Positions 1-10,986 of a stretch of 64,000 bases of DNA are shown piece by piece. Location: positions 9,399,501 through 9,463,500 of the forward strand of contig OY743190.1 in the NCBI GenBank assembly GCA_963555705.1. Direction: 5' to 3'. Under the pieces are notes generated by a model, which was given only the letters and a program-made list of their open reading frames with translations, made no database searches and was not told where the DNA came from. Positions within the stretch are counted from its first letter, which is position 1, and each line of letters starts with the position of its first letter. A program made the translations under genes and the position numbers. The DNA is from Ligustrum vulgare. Taxonomy: Eukaryota; Streptophyta; Magnoliopsida; Lamiales; Oleaceae.

Positions 1-34
1 AGTAAATTAACTGACGAATCAATACACTTGTTAG

Positions 35-172
35 CGTGCAGCTGGCCTGTGCATGTATGATCGACTGAAGTCACTCCCCTCTCTACTAGCTCCACCAGCA
101 CGTGCTGTCTGGAAGAGAAATGGAAAAGTTCTAACGACAATGTCAAGTACGAATCTTTCTGCGATCCTTAAA
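35..172 (+). CDS. possible 3'-terminal exon of an unrecognised gene
   Basis: An open frame with exon-like composition runs from after a TAG at 32-34 to a TGA near 170-172. It encodes a basic, leucine- and proline-containing tail including YDRLKSLPSLLAPP and VWKRNGKVLTTMS. A TGCAG acceptor-like word lies at its left edge, and the following 290 bases are T-rich with stops, as in a 3' UTR. I do not recognise the family. The rest of the gene would lie left of the window. The piece is short, so the call rests only on protein-like composition. Confidence 0.28.
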
Positions 173-465
173 TGATTTTTTTTTTGGTTGCATTTATGAC
201 ATGCATTTGCTAGCCATAGTCATCTTTGTGGTTCATTATGCCGGATGTTTCTGAAATTGCTGTCCCAGCCTGAAATCTTGTTGATTTTGATTTTGGTTTT
301 ACGCACTGCCAGAGTGCCTGCATGGCTGCATGTTTTTATGCTGTTAACCGTTCGGAAACATGTATAAGAAAAACATATCAAACTAGTCCTATATCACTCA
401 GGGATTGAATGTCATTAAAGGACTCTGTTCACTGACTATTTACTTTCAAAAGATAATTTTGACAT
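173..465. other. no gene seen; possible 3' UTR
   Basis: This is T-rich sequence with stops in all frames directly after the possible terminal exon. I see no clear polyadenylation signal and no repeat structure. Confidence 0.3.
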
Positions 466-798
466 TTCATTAAAGATAAAACTCATTTCTCTTTAGTTAA
501 AAAATCCTTCCACAATGACAATGTCTCAAGAAACCTTAATTCCTTCAAAACTGGCAAAGCAATCAGATGGACCATTCATTAAAAAGAGTAGTTCAAAGTA
601 CACAACACTGAGACTCAATACTAGAAATACACTTCATTAAAGATAAAACTCATTTCTCTTTAGTTAAAAAATCCTTCCACAATGACAATGTTACAAGAAA
701 CCTTAATTCCTCCAAAACCGGCAAAGCAATCAGAATGCACTATTCATTAAAAAGAGTAGTTCAAAGTACACAACACTGAGACTCAATACTAGAAATAC
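466..798 (+). repeat. tandem duplication, two units of about 167 bp
   Basis: Unit 1 (466-631) and unit 2 (633-798) both begin around TTCATTAAAGATAAAACTC and end with ACTCAATACTAGAAATAC. They are nearly identical: differences include TCTCAAG against TTACAAG after ACAATG and a few single-base changes. The high similarity suggests a recent local duplication. The unit shows no coding signal. Confidence 0.9.
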
Positions 799-1319
799 AA
801 AAGAAATTTTAAGATATCCCATGAAAGTGAAACCTTTAAAATGTTAAAGATGATTTTATAAATTGCAATTTTTATGCATTGTAATTTTCTAGGATATGTT
901 AAAAAGATCTTTAAATATTTGATCAAATTGTAATTTTGTCTTCTATATAATCAAAAAAGTCACTATTGAAGATAATGGAATCCAATTCAAATGGGGGTTT
1001 TTGGGAGTTTCTCATACTTTCAGGGGTACTTGAAGGAATTCTTGCTAGTCATTGAAGAGCAGTTTTTTGAATTTGTAACATGCGTATGGAAATGAAATTT
1101 TTCAGAGGCTGCCCGTATCTATGGCTATGGCTTCTTCTGCTTATTGATGCCACTAATTTTGTCTAGTTTTAAATTTGTTCCGAGCTGCCACCACCCTTTT
1201 CTTTTAGGGACGAAGAGCACAAGCTTAAACTTTTTCCATAGAAATAGTGGCATCCCACAATTTAACTCTCTACATCTACTATTGATGAGATGCTCATTTT
1301 CTTTTGTTATATCTTCAAA
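799..1319. other. no gene seen
   Basis: AT-rich sequence between the tandem duplication and the next open frame. It could hold upstream exons, an intron or a promoter for the 1320 fragment, but I see no clear TATA box or splice pair. Confidence 0.3.
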
Positions 1320-1694
1320 ATGTCAGATAAACGTAAAGCCAGCATGGATAATACAATGCACCAGCCACCACTCAAGAAACTGGCAACAGAGAATCCTATG
1401 GGTGCAACTCCGGAAAACTCATTGCCAGTCGACATGCCAGGATCAAGCAGTGGATACCCAACAAATATGACCACTGGAGACACTAATTTACAATCATCAC
1501 GGAATGAGAATATGCCTGAAAGCAGTGGCAGAAAGGAGATAGTAAGTGGTCGAGGACCAAAAACATCAGCAGCTCTTAATCAAGCCTGGAAGGACGATGT
1601 AGATGCTGGGCATTTGCTGCCTTTGCTATATGAATACTTTGGTGAAAGTATGTTGTCCTTTATACCTTCCCCCGCAGCATCTTTCTTCTTGTGA
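1320..1694 (+). CDS. unrecognised plant protein, N-terminal fragment
   Basis: From ATG at 1320 the frame runs 124 codons to a TGA. It starts MSDKRKASMDNTM. A hydrophilic Ser/Asn/Pro-rich linker follows, with a possible nuclear-type basic patch (KRK and PPLKKLA). Then comes a folded-looking block including LNQAWKDDVDAGHLLPLL and YEYFGESMLSFIPSP. The block looks conserved rather than random, but I cannot name the family. The ATG is preferred over upstream starts because the sequence before it does not look like protein. A GAAAGTATG donor-like word near 1647 means the real exon could end earlier and splice on. A second fragment in another frame lies at 1938. It may be a live exon or a gene relic. 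Confidence 0.45.
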   Translation: MSDKRKASMDNTMHQPPLKKLATENPMGATPENSLPVDMPGSSSGYPTNMTTGDTNLQSSRNENMPESSGRKEIVSGRGPKTSAALNQAWKDDVDAGHLLPLLYEYFGESMLSFIPSPAASFFL

Positions 1695-1937
1695 TCTTTC
1701 AAAATTGGCTACAAGGAGAAGGATTTAGTGAGGCTTTGAAAATATTCTCTCTTGCAATTTCTTGACTGCCTTATTTCTCAATGAACTTTAGAAACGAATA
1801 CGAGTGATCAAAGAGTACGAATGTACGTTGATGCCCATTACTTTGAATAAATTATCTGTATGTCATTGTATAATAGTATAATTTTCTTTTTCCATTACAG
1901 TGGTTGACACTTTTTTTTTTGGGGAGGGAACGCTTGA

Positions 1938-2123
1938 ACAAATTTGCCCTTGTTGGGTGAGGATGCTTCGGTTCTTAAAAACCATCCTGTCGAAGTTATA
2001 TCCCAATTGTATTTATACTACAGGCAGACGAAAATCGATTACTCATGGTCACTACCTGTGCTCAAAATCAATCAAATTAGAGCGAGATATTCCAGATGCA
2101 ATAGGGATGACATCAAATTGGGT
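1938..2123 (+). pseudogene. second fragment of the same or a neighbouring unrecognised gene
   Basis: This frame encodes protein-like sequence including LPLLGEDASVLKNHPVEVIS and YYRQTKIDYSWSLPVLK. There is no start codon, a TGA lies immediately upstream in frame (1935-1937), and the sequence fades into low-complexity AT after 2125. A TTACAG acceptor-like site lies near 1900 but in another frame, so an intact splice from 1694 is not evident. The GEDASVL context suggests it follows the 1320 fragment in the parent protein (inference). Possible states are an exon with a frameshift or a partial gene copy. Confidence 0.4.
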
Positions 2124-2609
2124 TCAAATTGGATTGGGTTTGGATTGGATCGACCTTTGAAGAAAAATATTTTAGATTTAGTGATTTGGTTTTTATACAA
2201 ATTAAATATTTTAAAAAAAAAAATCGGGTCGCGGATCTGATTAGATTTTGAAGATCCCTTAGATTTTTTGCCATCTCTAAGATCCAACATTACCACAAAA
2301 CCGAACCATCAGCCATAAAGTCCCAACTCCTGAGACCTCTTCCCGGGGTTTCAATCTCTTTCACAGTTCCTCCCTTGCACAGATATAATAGCAGACAGAA
2401 TCGCAGATACAATACCAAATCTATTACCTTATTTTCTTTAAAGTACACTACATGTGCTATCATCCTTACAAAAATGATTATGAGATTAGAACAGATTTAC
2501 AACAAATGTCAACAGAGCACAATATGAAAAAATGAACTTAAAAAAAGAGTGGTCTGCATTAATAAAAAATGACACACAATTTTAACACCAGAAGGTGTCT
2601 AAATGCCGC

Positions 2610-3507
2610 TTACACTGAATAATTATTATTCTCGACTCGCAAACAGGTTTCCAAACGGTATCTGCATTTCCTGTAGCAGATCATTCCGTATCGTTCAAAA
2701 TGGGAACAATTAGTGGTTTCATCTGGGCTAGATACACTATTGCCCACCTACACAGGAATAAAGAAAAGCATGGTGACCAAGAGATTCAGAGGAAAAAAGT
2801 TGCAAAAAGTACTAGGCCGAATAATCAGAACGTTTCCTGAATCGGATTTAGCGTAAAGCAACAAGTCTAATGAAACAAATCCCATGACTAAACCATATTC
2901 CAACCCCAAAACCCATAAAAAACCAAGAAGAAATAGTATTACAAGCTATTCCCCCAGTTAATATTCAAAACCGGGACTCCAAACTCTACTATGAGAATTA
3001 TTCTTCCAACCCCAGGAGCATTGTGTGTTCCCAAATACATTTTAAATAGTTGACAAGCTACATGATAGATCAGGCATGATTTATTATACATTAAGCAGTG
3101 TGTTGAGGACAAGCAGAGATCCGAATACAAAGTTGAACTTCGACAATGGAGAAAAAGGTAGCAAACAAGATTCAAAATCAAATTTCATGGCCACGTCAAC
3201 CACAATTGCTCGAGGATAATAGGATAAGATCACAATTACGCAAGTAAAACTTTTTGAATCATAATGGTCATTTAGAAAGCAAGTACAACATTTGACAAGA
3301 TTCGTTGCATGAAGGGGACACGGATATATGATTAATCAGCATAACGTTATCATGACTGCAGTGGGGCAAAAGTATGAAAAATGCAACAAAAAATAAGGAC
3401 AGGAACAATAAGAATACAACATATATCCATTTGCTGCTTAAATAGGGAGTTTTACTTACATCATCCAACAACATACAGTTGCAGTAATGATCAATGTCAG
3501 GTGTAAA
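2610..3507 (-). CDS. candidate minus-strand exons, unrecognised gene
   Basis: Two exon-like pieces are visible on the minus strand. One (2747 down to 2610) follows a CTGTGTAG acceptor and runs 45 codons to TAA, containing NCSHFERYGMICYRKC. The other (3507 down to 3460) lies between a CAG and a GTAAGT donor and encodes FTPDIDHYCNCMLLDD. The region is low in repeats, which fits a gene. Phase compatibility between the pieces was not established and no start was found. Confidence 0.22.
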
Positions 3508-3510
3508 CTG

Positions 3511-4474
3511 CATCACAGGATAGAAATAGACCCCATCAGTAACAGATAGTGGTACTAAACAGTGATAAATATAACTGCAATGTTGTCAAAGACATTATTT
3601 GTTAAGCTGCAGAAATTACACTCAGTTGAATTTTCAAATCAAATGTGTCAAAATTATTATTAATCAATATTAGCTAGAGTCAGTAGATTTTTTCCATAAC
3701 TAAATGGACCTCAAGAAATATTTTGATCTCAACCAATTGTTAAATTTTACCTCATATTGAAATTAAAAAAAAAAAAAAATTGTTACATTATCCAATCTTG
3801 ATTTATAAACTGTATCGCATCCTTGTGACATTCATGCCCAGGAAGTGCCCAACTTTTTCAGTCCAATATTTGACTATGAAAGAAAGGAAAAATTTGAAAA
3901 CAAATGTATACATACAGATTTGCAGAGGGTCCCTTGTTGCAGCATATTCTAGTGCACAGGGATGCAATAATCCCGACCACGAAAAAAATTAGGGTTGTCA
4001 CCAAAAACCCCATTTCCAATACGATCTCCCTGACGAACCACTATTAGTTTCTCTGCGACAATGACTTTGACAGCACAAATCAATACAAAAATCCATGACT
4101 CAAATTTCAGATTTTTTTAAAGAACAACTATCAGCATTAAATTTTTTTTGCCAACAAATGTAAAAAGGACATTGGTACAAAGCCTAACATATTCGGAAAT
4201 CGTACCCCTAAAATTCGGCAACCAGAGGATGCTTATCGGTACTTGAAGCTGCTAGATCCGGCTGCGTCCTTTGATTAGATTTACCGCATGATTGGGAAGA
4301 GAAACTTTACGGGCCAATCTTCATTGGATCATTGGATGGTAGAAGATGTGGGCTTTCTCAAGCGGAGAATATTTTGGGCTTGATTCATTCGGACCGTTTA
4401 CACGATTACACCCATTTTAGCGTCATCGGGTGATTTGTAACTAATCATACAAGTATCAAAATAATTTTTAAAAT
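3511..4474. other. no supported gene
   Basis: Non-repetitive sequence with moderate GC near 4160-4390. Short open frames exist but none reads like a conserved protein. A poly-A run lies at 3766-3779. Confidence 0.3.
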
Positions 4475-4477
4475 TAA

Positions 4478-4651
4478 GAGCTTGTTTGGTAAAGGTGAAT
4501 CTTTTATCACAATTTTTCAAACTCAATCTCAACCTTCCATTCTTAGTCAAGCCCACCATTGTTGACTTTTCAAACAATTTTAAACCACACATCTATCAAA
4601 AAACTAAAAAAATTACAAAACTCAAAAATTTTCACATTACCAAACAAGCTC
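4478..4651. mobile_element. Tourist-like MITE with TAA target duplication
   Basis: This 174-bp element has perfect terminal inverted repeats, GAGCTTGTTTGGTAA at the left and its complement at the right. It is flanked by TAA on both sides (4475-4477 and 4652-4654). A 3-bp TWA duplication and a TTGTTTGG terminus are the hallmarks of PIF/Harbinger Tourist MITEs. It is non-coding. The 27408-27581 copy has the same length and related termini. Confidence 0.88.
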
Positions 4652-4752
4652 TAAATTTTTATTTTTTTAAATCAGAATCAGATTATGTAATTAATCATAA
4701 TTATAACTTTATTTCAATTTGTAATTAATTACAATTGTAATTTTAACTACAA

Positions 4753-6479
4753 CTAGTGCATCACCCGTGCGATACACGGATATTGTATCGTACAAAATAT
4801 ATTGTAAAATTAGTGAATAATTTTGGTATATTGAAAAGAGTAATCCTACAGGTATAGGCCCTGTACGAATACAATTTTCCAATTGAAAATACAAATTTGA
4901 TTTGTAATAAAATATGTCAACACTTTTCTTTTAAATTTAGTATAAGCATTATAAATTCAATACTACACCATTTTAATCCATAAATAAAAATAAGTGAGAT
5001 ATTGAGGATGCTATGTTTGTCGGATACTTTAGTATTTTACTTAATACATTAGTAAATAATACTAAAGTATTCGCCAAATATAAATATATTGTGGAAGATA
5101 TCAATTATTTCTCATGATTTATGCCTCTCGTATTTAAGTTTTTCCAATTTTGATTCAAAAATATAAATCACAATAATTATAAATGTGTGCTTAATCTTAA
5201 ACCCACAAATATTTGTATTTAACCAATAAAACTATATTTTTAATTATAAAATCAAGTAGTCAAAATAATAATTACATAAATTTAGCAATTATCATGATAT
5301 GACAACATGCTATGTCGGTGACAAAAAAATTATAACGAAAATGGTATACCATATAATCTTCACACAACTATTAAAATTAAGAATGATTAAAAGAATATTA
5401 TTCGTTTTTAACCACAATTTTTGCATTTTCCTCACGTATTTAACATTTTATCTAAATTTCTTTCAGAAACATCAATCACAATAATTATAAGCTTTTATTT
5501 AATCTTAAGAGCAAATATTTGTATTTGACCAATAAAAATGATTGTTAATTTCAATAATTTTTATGAGTTATGGTCAATTTCAAAGAAAATCCAAATTTAG
5601 TAGTTTATTTAACAGTGTATCATATTTTTTATTTAATATTATGGATACAATATTGATTATGTGGAATGTATCAATATATTTCTAATGGTTTATGCATTCT
5701 CCTCTCGTATTTAAGCTTTAAATTTTTCATTCAAAAATAAGAATCATAATAATTATAAAAGTGTGCTGAATCTTAACCTACAAATATTTGCATTTAACCA
5801 ATAAAATTATATTTTCCCCTATAAAATCAAGTGGTCAAAATAACAATTTCATAAATCTAGTAATTATCATGATATAACAATCGACAATGTTGGAGTAAAA
5901 AAATTATAGCAAAAATCATACCATATAACCTTTACACAACTATTAAAATTAAGAATTATTAAAAAAATATTATTCATTCTTAACCAATATCATTATAGTT
6001 TTACATATAAAATCAAGTAGTTAAAATAATACTTACGCAAATCTTGCAATTATCATGACATGGCAACTGGATAACATTGAAGGTCAAAAAATTATACCTA
6101 GAATTTTAGATCATATAATTTTTAGACAATTATTAAAATTAATCTTATATTTGTCTTATTCAAAAAAATGTATTAATACTAATTAATACTTAAGCTAGCA
6201 AAAAATTGCATCGAGCATTTAATATGAAATGGAAAAATGAAAAGTCATTTCCCATCCACACCTCATTAATCAATTCAACATCAACAAATGAAAGGTCACT
6301 GGCATGACACGTCTTCCACCTATTCCAATACATATTCAAGTTGCTCATTAATTTTAAACAATTGTATCGAAAATCAGGAAAAAAAAAAACACAAAAAAAC
6401 ATAAGGTTTCCAAAAAAAAAAAGTGACAGTGGGCGGGGAATTTTTTTTACGGCTGTTGTGGTTTAATATATACTATAGA
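4753..6479 (-). mobile_element. non-autonomous Helitron, complete ends
   Basis: Read on the minus strand the element begins TCTATAGTATATATTAAACC at 6479 with a host A before it. It ends with hairpin CCGTG-TATCG-CACGG, a short spacer, then CTAG at 4756-4753 and a host T. This fits the Helitron rule A|TC...CTAG|T with a 3' hairpin. No Rep/helicase gene is present. The interior has imperfect direct repeats sharing AATCACAATAATTATAA near 5164, 5472 and 5745, followed by related blocks (ATCAAGTAGTCAAAATAA). Its 5' end abuts a TAA microsatellite. Confidence 0.82.
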
Positions 6480-6485
6480 TAATAA

Positions 6486-6524
<39 letters not shown>
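6486..6524. repeat. (TAA)n microsatellite
   Basis: A near-perfect trinucleotide run directly beside the Helitron 5' end. Confidence 0.95.
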
Positions 6525-6525
<1 letters not shown>

Positions 6526-6542
6526 TATTATGATTAAGATAA

Positions 6543-6634
6543 GATTTCTCCCGTACACAAAATGCATAAAAAATAATATATTAAAATAATTAATAAAATT
6601 TTACAAACAATAAAACTACTTCAAATTATAATAG
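6543..6634 (+). repeat. dispersed duplicate, copy A
   Basis: The block from TTTCTCCCGTACACAAAATG to CAAATTATAATAG recurs with few changes at 8772-8866, on the other side of the interrupted MITE. It is non-coding and of unknown class. Confidence 0.8.
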
Positions 6635-6958
6635 CTTCTTTGAGTAATAAAAATCAATTTATATATTTAAGTAGTAAATGATTATTAAGTTTTCCACATT
6701 TTTTCACAAAAAAAAAATGAAGTTGTTGTTCGATAAAAAATTGATATTATTTTTTATCGAAAATAACAGATATTTGCACATTGTTTGGAGTTGCGTTTTT
6801 AAGTATTAAAATGAACATCCTTAATAATTTCAATTTCATTTCCCATTGCACTAAACGCATCATCAAGCCCCTGTTTGGTACCTATTATTTTTAAATCTCA
6901 TTTTTTAAAAACTCATTTTCAACCACACATTATACCAATAAAATAATCTACACATAAG

Positions 6959-8588
6959 TGTTAGCCCAAGAGTAAACTAACCAAGAGGGGGATGAATTGG
7001 TTTATAAAACTTTTTCGATAAATAATCTCAAACTTAAAAACCAATGAATACAAGTATGAGCACTTAGTGTTGTAAGTAACTTAACTATCATCAATGTAGT
7101 GTGCTATAAATGTGTAAACTTAATTGATAAAGCAAGTATAGCGCTAAGATATAGTGTTGCACAATATAAATTGATAGAATAGAGTAAGTGCAATGTAAGT
7201 AAGTAAAAGGGATCAGAGAATGCAAACGCGATTTAAGGAGGTTCAATCAACCAACGTGATCTACGTCCCCCGTTACCGAGCTCTCCGTCACGAGTAAGGC
7301 CAAATCCACTATATTGGTAACTTACAACAAGGAGTACCAAATTCTTAAGTGACTTATAATAAGGAGCACCTACCCTTAACCAACAATCGAGTTTTCACAA
7401 GGCTCTCGAAACCACAAGATATAATGAATTGAATTTACAATTGAAATAACTCTCTTGACAAATGATATTCTCAAATTAAGTACCGAGAGAGTTAGGCTAA
7501 CACTTCAATAGATAGCAATGAATTAAGCTCGAGTGTTAGAGAAAAACTTTGATGCAAATGATAATGAAAAGTTCAATGCAATCAAACAAAGTTTTTCAAA
7601 TAATCTCTTGTTAAAATATTTAATCAAATTAAGTACCAAGAGATGCCACACTTGAATAATTAACAATAAGTTAAGCTCAAAGTGTTTAGGCAATGGAACT
7701 TTGATGAATCAAATGATAATGAAAAATGTAGCACAAATAACCAAAGTTCCTTAATTGGAATTTCTCTCTTTTAAAATATTAAAACAAGTTTAGAATAAAG
7801 AGAGACTTACACTTCAATTCCAATATAGTATGAAGATGTTGAAGAAGTTTAAACAATATAAAACCAAGAATCTTCACAAAACTTTCTTCCAAAAACTTTG
7901 ATGAATTTGATAAAACAAAGTTTAGATCAATCAAAGTTTTATAATAAAGATAGATAAATATAAATCAAGTAAAAACAATAAATTTTTTACAAGAAAACTT
8001 CTCTAAAATCTCCTCTTTGTTTTTGAAAATGAATGCAAGAGAGAATGCTATTTATAGAGCAAATTTCGCACATACTGTCTTTTGCGGTCGACCTATACTG
8101 CCATGCGGTCGACCTCAATATAGCCATTGCGAGAAAATAGCCGTTGGAGTTCAAAAATAGACAGTGCGGTCGACCTGAAAGTGTCATGCGGTCGACCTGA
8201 AAAATCAGGATTTCAAGATTTTGATTTTTCAAGGTTTTCTGATCAAAGTTGATTTTGAAAAAGATATTTTGATGGTTTTAAAAATGTTACTTGAGCTTTA
8301 TGAAGTGCATTGCCAACTATTGATGCATTAACCTTACATAAGATTGAAAAGCAATTTGTAAATGATCAATTCTTTGTAGGCTTCATTGCTTGGTCTTCAT
8401 GCTTTTCGACTTGAAATTTGATCTCGAATATCTTCGATTCTTTCTTGATCTTCTTTGCATCTCATGTGCTTGATCACATAATTTTGATTTGAACATTGAA
8501 TGCTTTGAATTATATGAAGCACTTGAAGCACACTTGTTAACAACACAATATATTCTTGTTTGTTATGATCAAAACAATAAGGTCAACA
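6959..8588 (-). mobile_element. solo LTR, family A
   Basis: A 1630-bp segment starts TGTTAGCCCAAGAG and ends GGTCAACA, flanked by a perfect 5-bp duplication ATAAG (6954-6958 and 8589-8593). No internal domain is present, so it is a solo LTR left by recombination between two LTRs. Strand is inferred from a TATA box read on the minus strand (CTCTATAAATAG, near 8050). A second copy of the family is at 23317-26875. It carries a four-copy GTCGAC palindrome cluster. Confidence 0.88.
8084..8197. promoter_or_regulatory. four-copy GCGGTCGACC palindrome cluster in the family A LTR
   Basis: The word GCGGTCGACC (palindromic core GGTCGACC) occurs at 8084-8093, 8105-8114, 8166-8175 and 8188-8197. The second LTR copy keeps it near 26378 and 26434 and has a mutated form (GCGGTTGACC) near 26471. 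On the inferred transcription strand the cluster lies just upstream of the TATA box, where enhancer elements of U3 sit. Function is inference. Confidence 0.6.
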
Positions 8589-8771
8589 ATAAGTCCAAAA
8601 ATATTATCCAATTTTTAACTACACATTCTCCAAAAAATTTACTATTCAAAATCACATTATTCCAAATAATGGGTCTCAAACAGGGACCAAATGCAGTCAA
8701 CACGTCATCCAAATAATGGGTCTCAAACATGAATTTTGATAAGTGCTTGTTAATTTTTAATGATTATACAT

Positions 8772-8866
8772 AATTTCTCCCGTATACAAAATGCATAAAA
8801 AATAATATTATATTAAAATAATTATTAAAATTTTACAAACAATAAAACTACTTCAAATTATAATAG
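8772..8866 (+). repeat. dispersed duplicate, copy B
   Basis: Second copy of the block at 6543-6634, starting TTTCTCCCGTATACAAAATG. Confidence 0.8.
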
Positions 8867-9255
8867 TTATATTAAAAAATTTTATAATTTTTTTATCATC
8901 AACTCTTTATTAATTTCCACATCTTGTCTTTTGAGACGATTTTTGTTCAATATATTTGTTTTGTTGCCGAAAAACACTTATTTATCTCTCATATTTTTAA
9001 ATAATCAAAATAAATAATTAATACAAAAGTTAAAAAAAATATTTGCACATCCTTTCAATGCAAATTAGCAGAATATTTGAATAGAAATTGCGATTAGAAA
9101 TAAAATTTATTAATTAATTGAATGTTATAAATAACAATGCGATTAAAAAAAGTTAAGGATATAAAAGCAAAACTAAACAAACACCGAAGATCTATCTTGC
9201 AATTAAACTATGGTGTAAATTTAAAAAAATGTGTTGTATGAATATAGTTCCCTAA

Positions 9256-9259
<4 letters not shown>

Positions 9260-9314
<55 letters not shown>
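9260..9314. repeat. (TA)n microsatellite
   Basis: A pure TA run of about 27 units. The Tyr/Ile-repeat open frame across it is an artefact of this run. Confidence 0.97.
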
Positions 9315-9317
<3 letters not shown>

Positions 9318-9359
9318 ACTATTAGCATTCGATACATGTAGTCAAGTGCATATTTACAA

Positions 9360-9520
9360 TGCATTACACACTTTCCCACATTAAATGTCTCATTAATTGT
9401 CAACAACTCATTTCCCAATTCCGAAAATTCAATTGAAAAAAAAATTCCAAAAATAGAAAGTGCAAATGGGTTGGAAAAAATTTTGACGGCACTTCTGTTT
9501 TTATATATATATATATATTA
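9360..9520 (-). mobile_element. degenerate Helitron 5'-end fragment
   Basis: The stretch with GACGGCACTTCTGTTTTTATA followed by a TA run resembles the 5' end of the 4753-6479 Helitron (ACGGCTGTTGTGGTTTAATA). Upstream blocks with CATTAAATGTCTCATTAATT and TCATTTCCCAATTCC also match that element. No 3' hairpin or TC terminus is visible. Confidence 0.4.
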
Positions 9521-9533
9521 CATTTAATTACTA

Positions 9534-10530
9534 CCACCACTGATCACCACCTAATTTGTAATTAGTCACAGCTACAACCACCGTCGAAAATACAACTGTA
9601 ACTTATTTTAATTTTGTAATTAATTACAATCGTAACTTATGAATTAGTAAAACATTAGTATAATTTGTAATTAATTATATTAGTGTAATTGTAATCAGCA
9701 ACGATCACAACCGTCGTCGTCAAACCACCATAAAAAATACAATTATAACTTTATTTCAATTTGTAATTAGTTACAATTGTAATTTTAATTGTAATTGGTT
9801 ACAATGGTAATTTAATCATCATCAACAACCACTGCCGCCTCTCGCCGTCGGGCACTCACCACCACCGTCTTAACAACACAACCACTCCACCTCTACCACC
9901 ACCATCGAGCCACCATCAACCACCTGGTCCACCACAACTACCATCACCACGACCAACCGCCATCAACAGACTCAACACATGCACCACCACTCCTACCTCA
10001 CTGCATACTACCGTCCTAGCCTCCACCACTAGAAAACTCAACCACATCTCCAAATTTCAATACCAAAATTCCACTTATTCCCTCACCAATGTCAATGTCA
10101 CTGCTTCAATACATGAACAACGCCATAAGCAGTGGAGCCACCCGCTGTAGATCGAAGCAACCATCGTTGCCACTATATATGAAAAACACCTTAAGTAACG
10201 GTGCCACCCGTTGCTAGATCGAAGCAATTCCTCTGTAAAACCATAAGCAGCAGTGCCACCACTTGCTACGCTTCTTACCTCGGTCTTGCCAGCGACCTTA
10301 GACACAGTGGTGGAGTTCGGAGAGCTGGGGTGTGCAAGGAAAGATCAAAGAAAATGATAATTATGAACAAGGGAGGAGAGATAGACGTGAGAGAGAAGTA
10401 TATTAATTAGGGCTGGGTTTAGGTCTCCCGATTTCACAAAAATAGTTTAGAATTATCTGTTTTTAAAAATCTCAATTTAAAGGTATAATTTTGTATAATC
10501 TACCCATTTAATTGGGGGTTAATTAGGCCT
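9534..10530 (+). repeat. composite repeat: TAATTACAATTG array plus ACC-rich tract
   Basis: Three blocks follow each other: several copies of TTTGTAATTAATTACAATTGT-like words (9545-9815), an irregular ACC/CAC-rich tract (9820-10000), and a GA-rich stretch with TTAATTAGGGCTGGGTTT (10370-10430) before T-rich sequence. Part of it is homologous, inverted, to 16640-16820. The His/Thr/Pro-rich frames it yields are low-complexity by-products. Confidence 0.55.
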
Positions 10531-10974
10531 TGTCATGTCTTCAAATTTAAATTTTTTAAAATCAGATAATTATAAACTATTTTATCAAATTAGTTATTAA
10601 TCTAAACCCAAACAAAACCCCTACCCTACTCCCGTTTATCTTCTCCACGTGAAGAGTAGTTGCTAGACATCGCAGCAACTACAAATTTTGATATGGGATT
10701 CACAAATCAGTTAGAGAAGATGAAATAACCCTCACACCATAATAATTTGGAAGTGAATAGAGATCGGTTGTCTCTGATACAATAACAAATATTTAAATTG
10801 CCATCCATACTCAGCTGCTAAGTAGATCGGAGCTCCTACTGCAAATCCGCAAAGCCCAATTCACATCAATTTCTTTGTCATCTCCTCTATTTAGTATTTT
10901 CTCTTAATTTGTTTGGAGTGGTGTTGATGTTTGTTGTAATCCCCCGAAATTTTAAAACTTTTTTCAAAAATAAT
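10531..10974. other. no gene seen; may include the start of the family C interior
   Basis: On the minus strand this lies just downstream of the primer-binding site of the LTR at 10989, so it could be the 5' leader of that retroelement. No gag-like protein was found, so the element appears truncated. TGTAATCCCCCGAAATTTT near 10936 resembles an LTR start of the same family. Confidence 0.3.
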
Positions 10975-10986
10975 GCTCTGATATCA
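10975..10986 (-). other. primer-binding site, initiator tRNA-Met type, one mismatch
   Basis: The minus strand reads TGATATCAGAGC two bases after the LTR end, against the usual TGGTATCAGAGC complementary to initiator tRNA-Met. It shows that the LTR at 10989-16226 is a 5' LTR on the minus strand and not a solo LTR. Confidence 0.65.

Larger units (their letters stand above)
6868..8688. mobile_element. MITE split by a solo LTR
   Basis: The left end CCCCTGTTTGGTACCTATT matches the reverse complement of the right end (GGTCCCTGTTTGAGACC then CATTATTT). Removing the solo LTR at 6959-8588 and one target copy leaves about 186 bp, a normal MITE size. It contains the AACCACACAT and TTTTTAACTACACAT words seen in other small elements here. 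A short copy of its right end repeats at 8705-8735. I could not fix its own target duplication. Confidence 0.6.

Noticed and set aside
9221..9418. 65-codon minus-strand frame with Tyr-Ile repeats
   Set aside because: Created by the TA microsatellite at 9260-9314.
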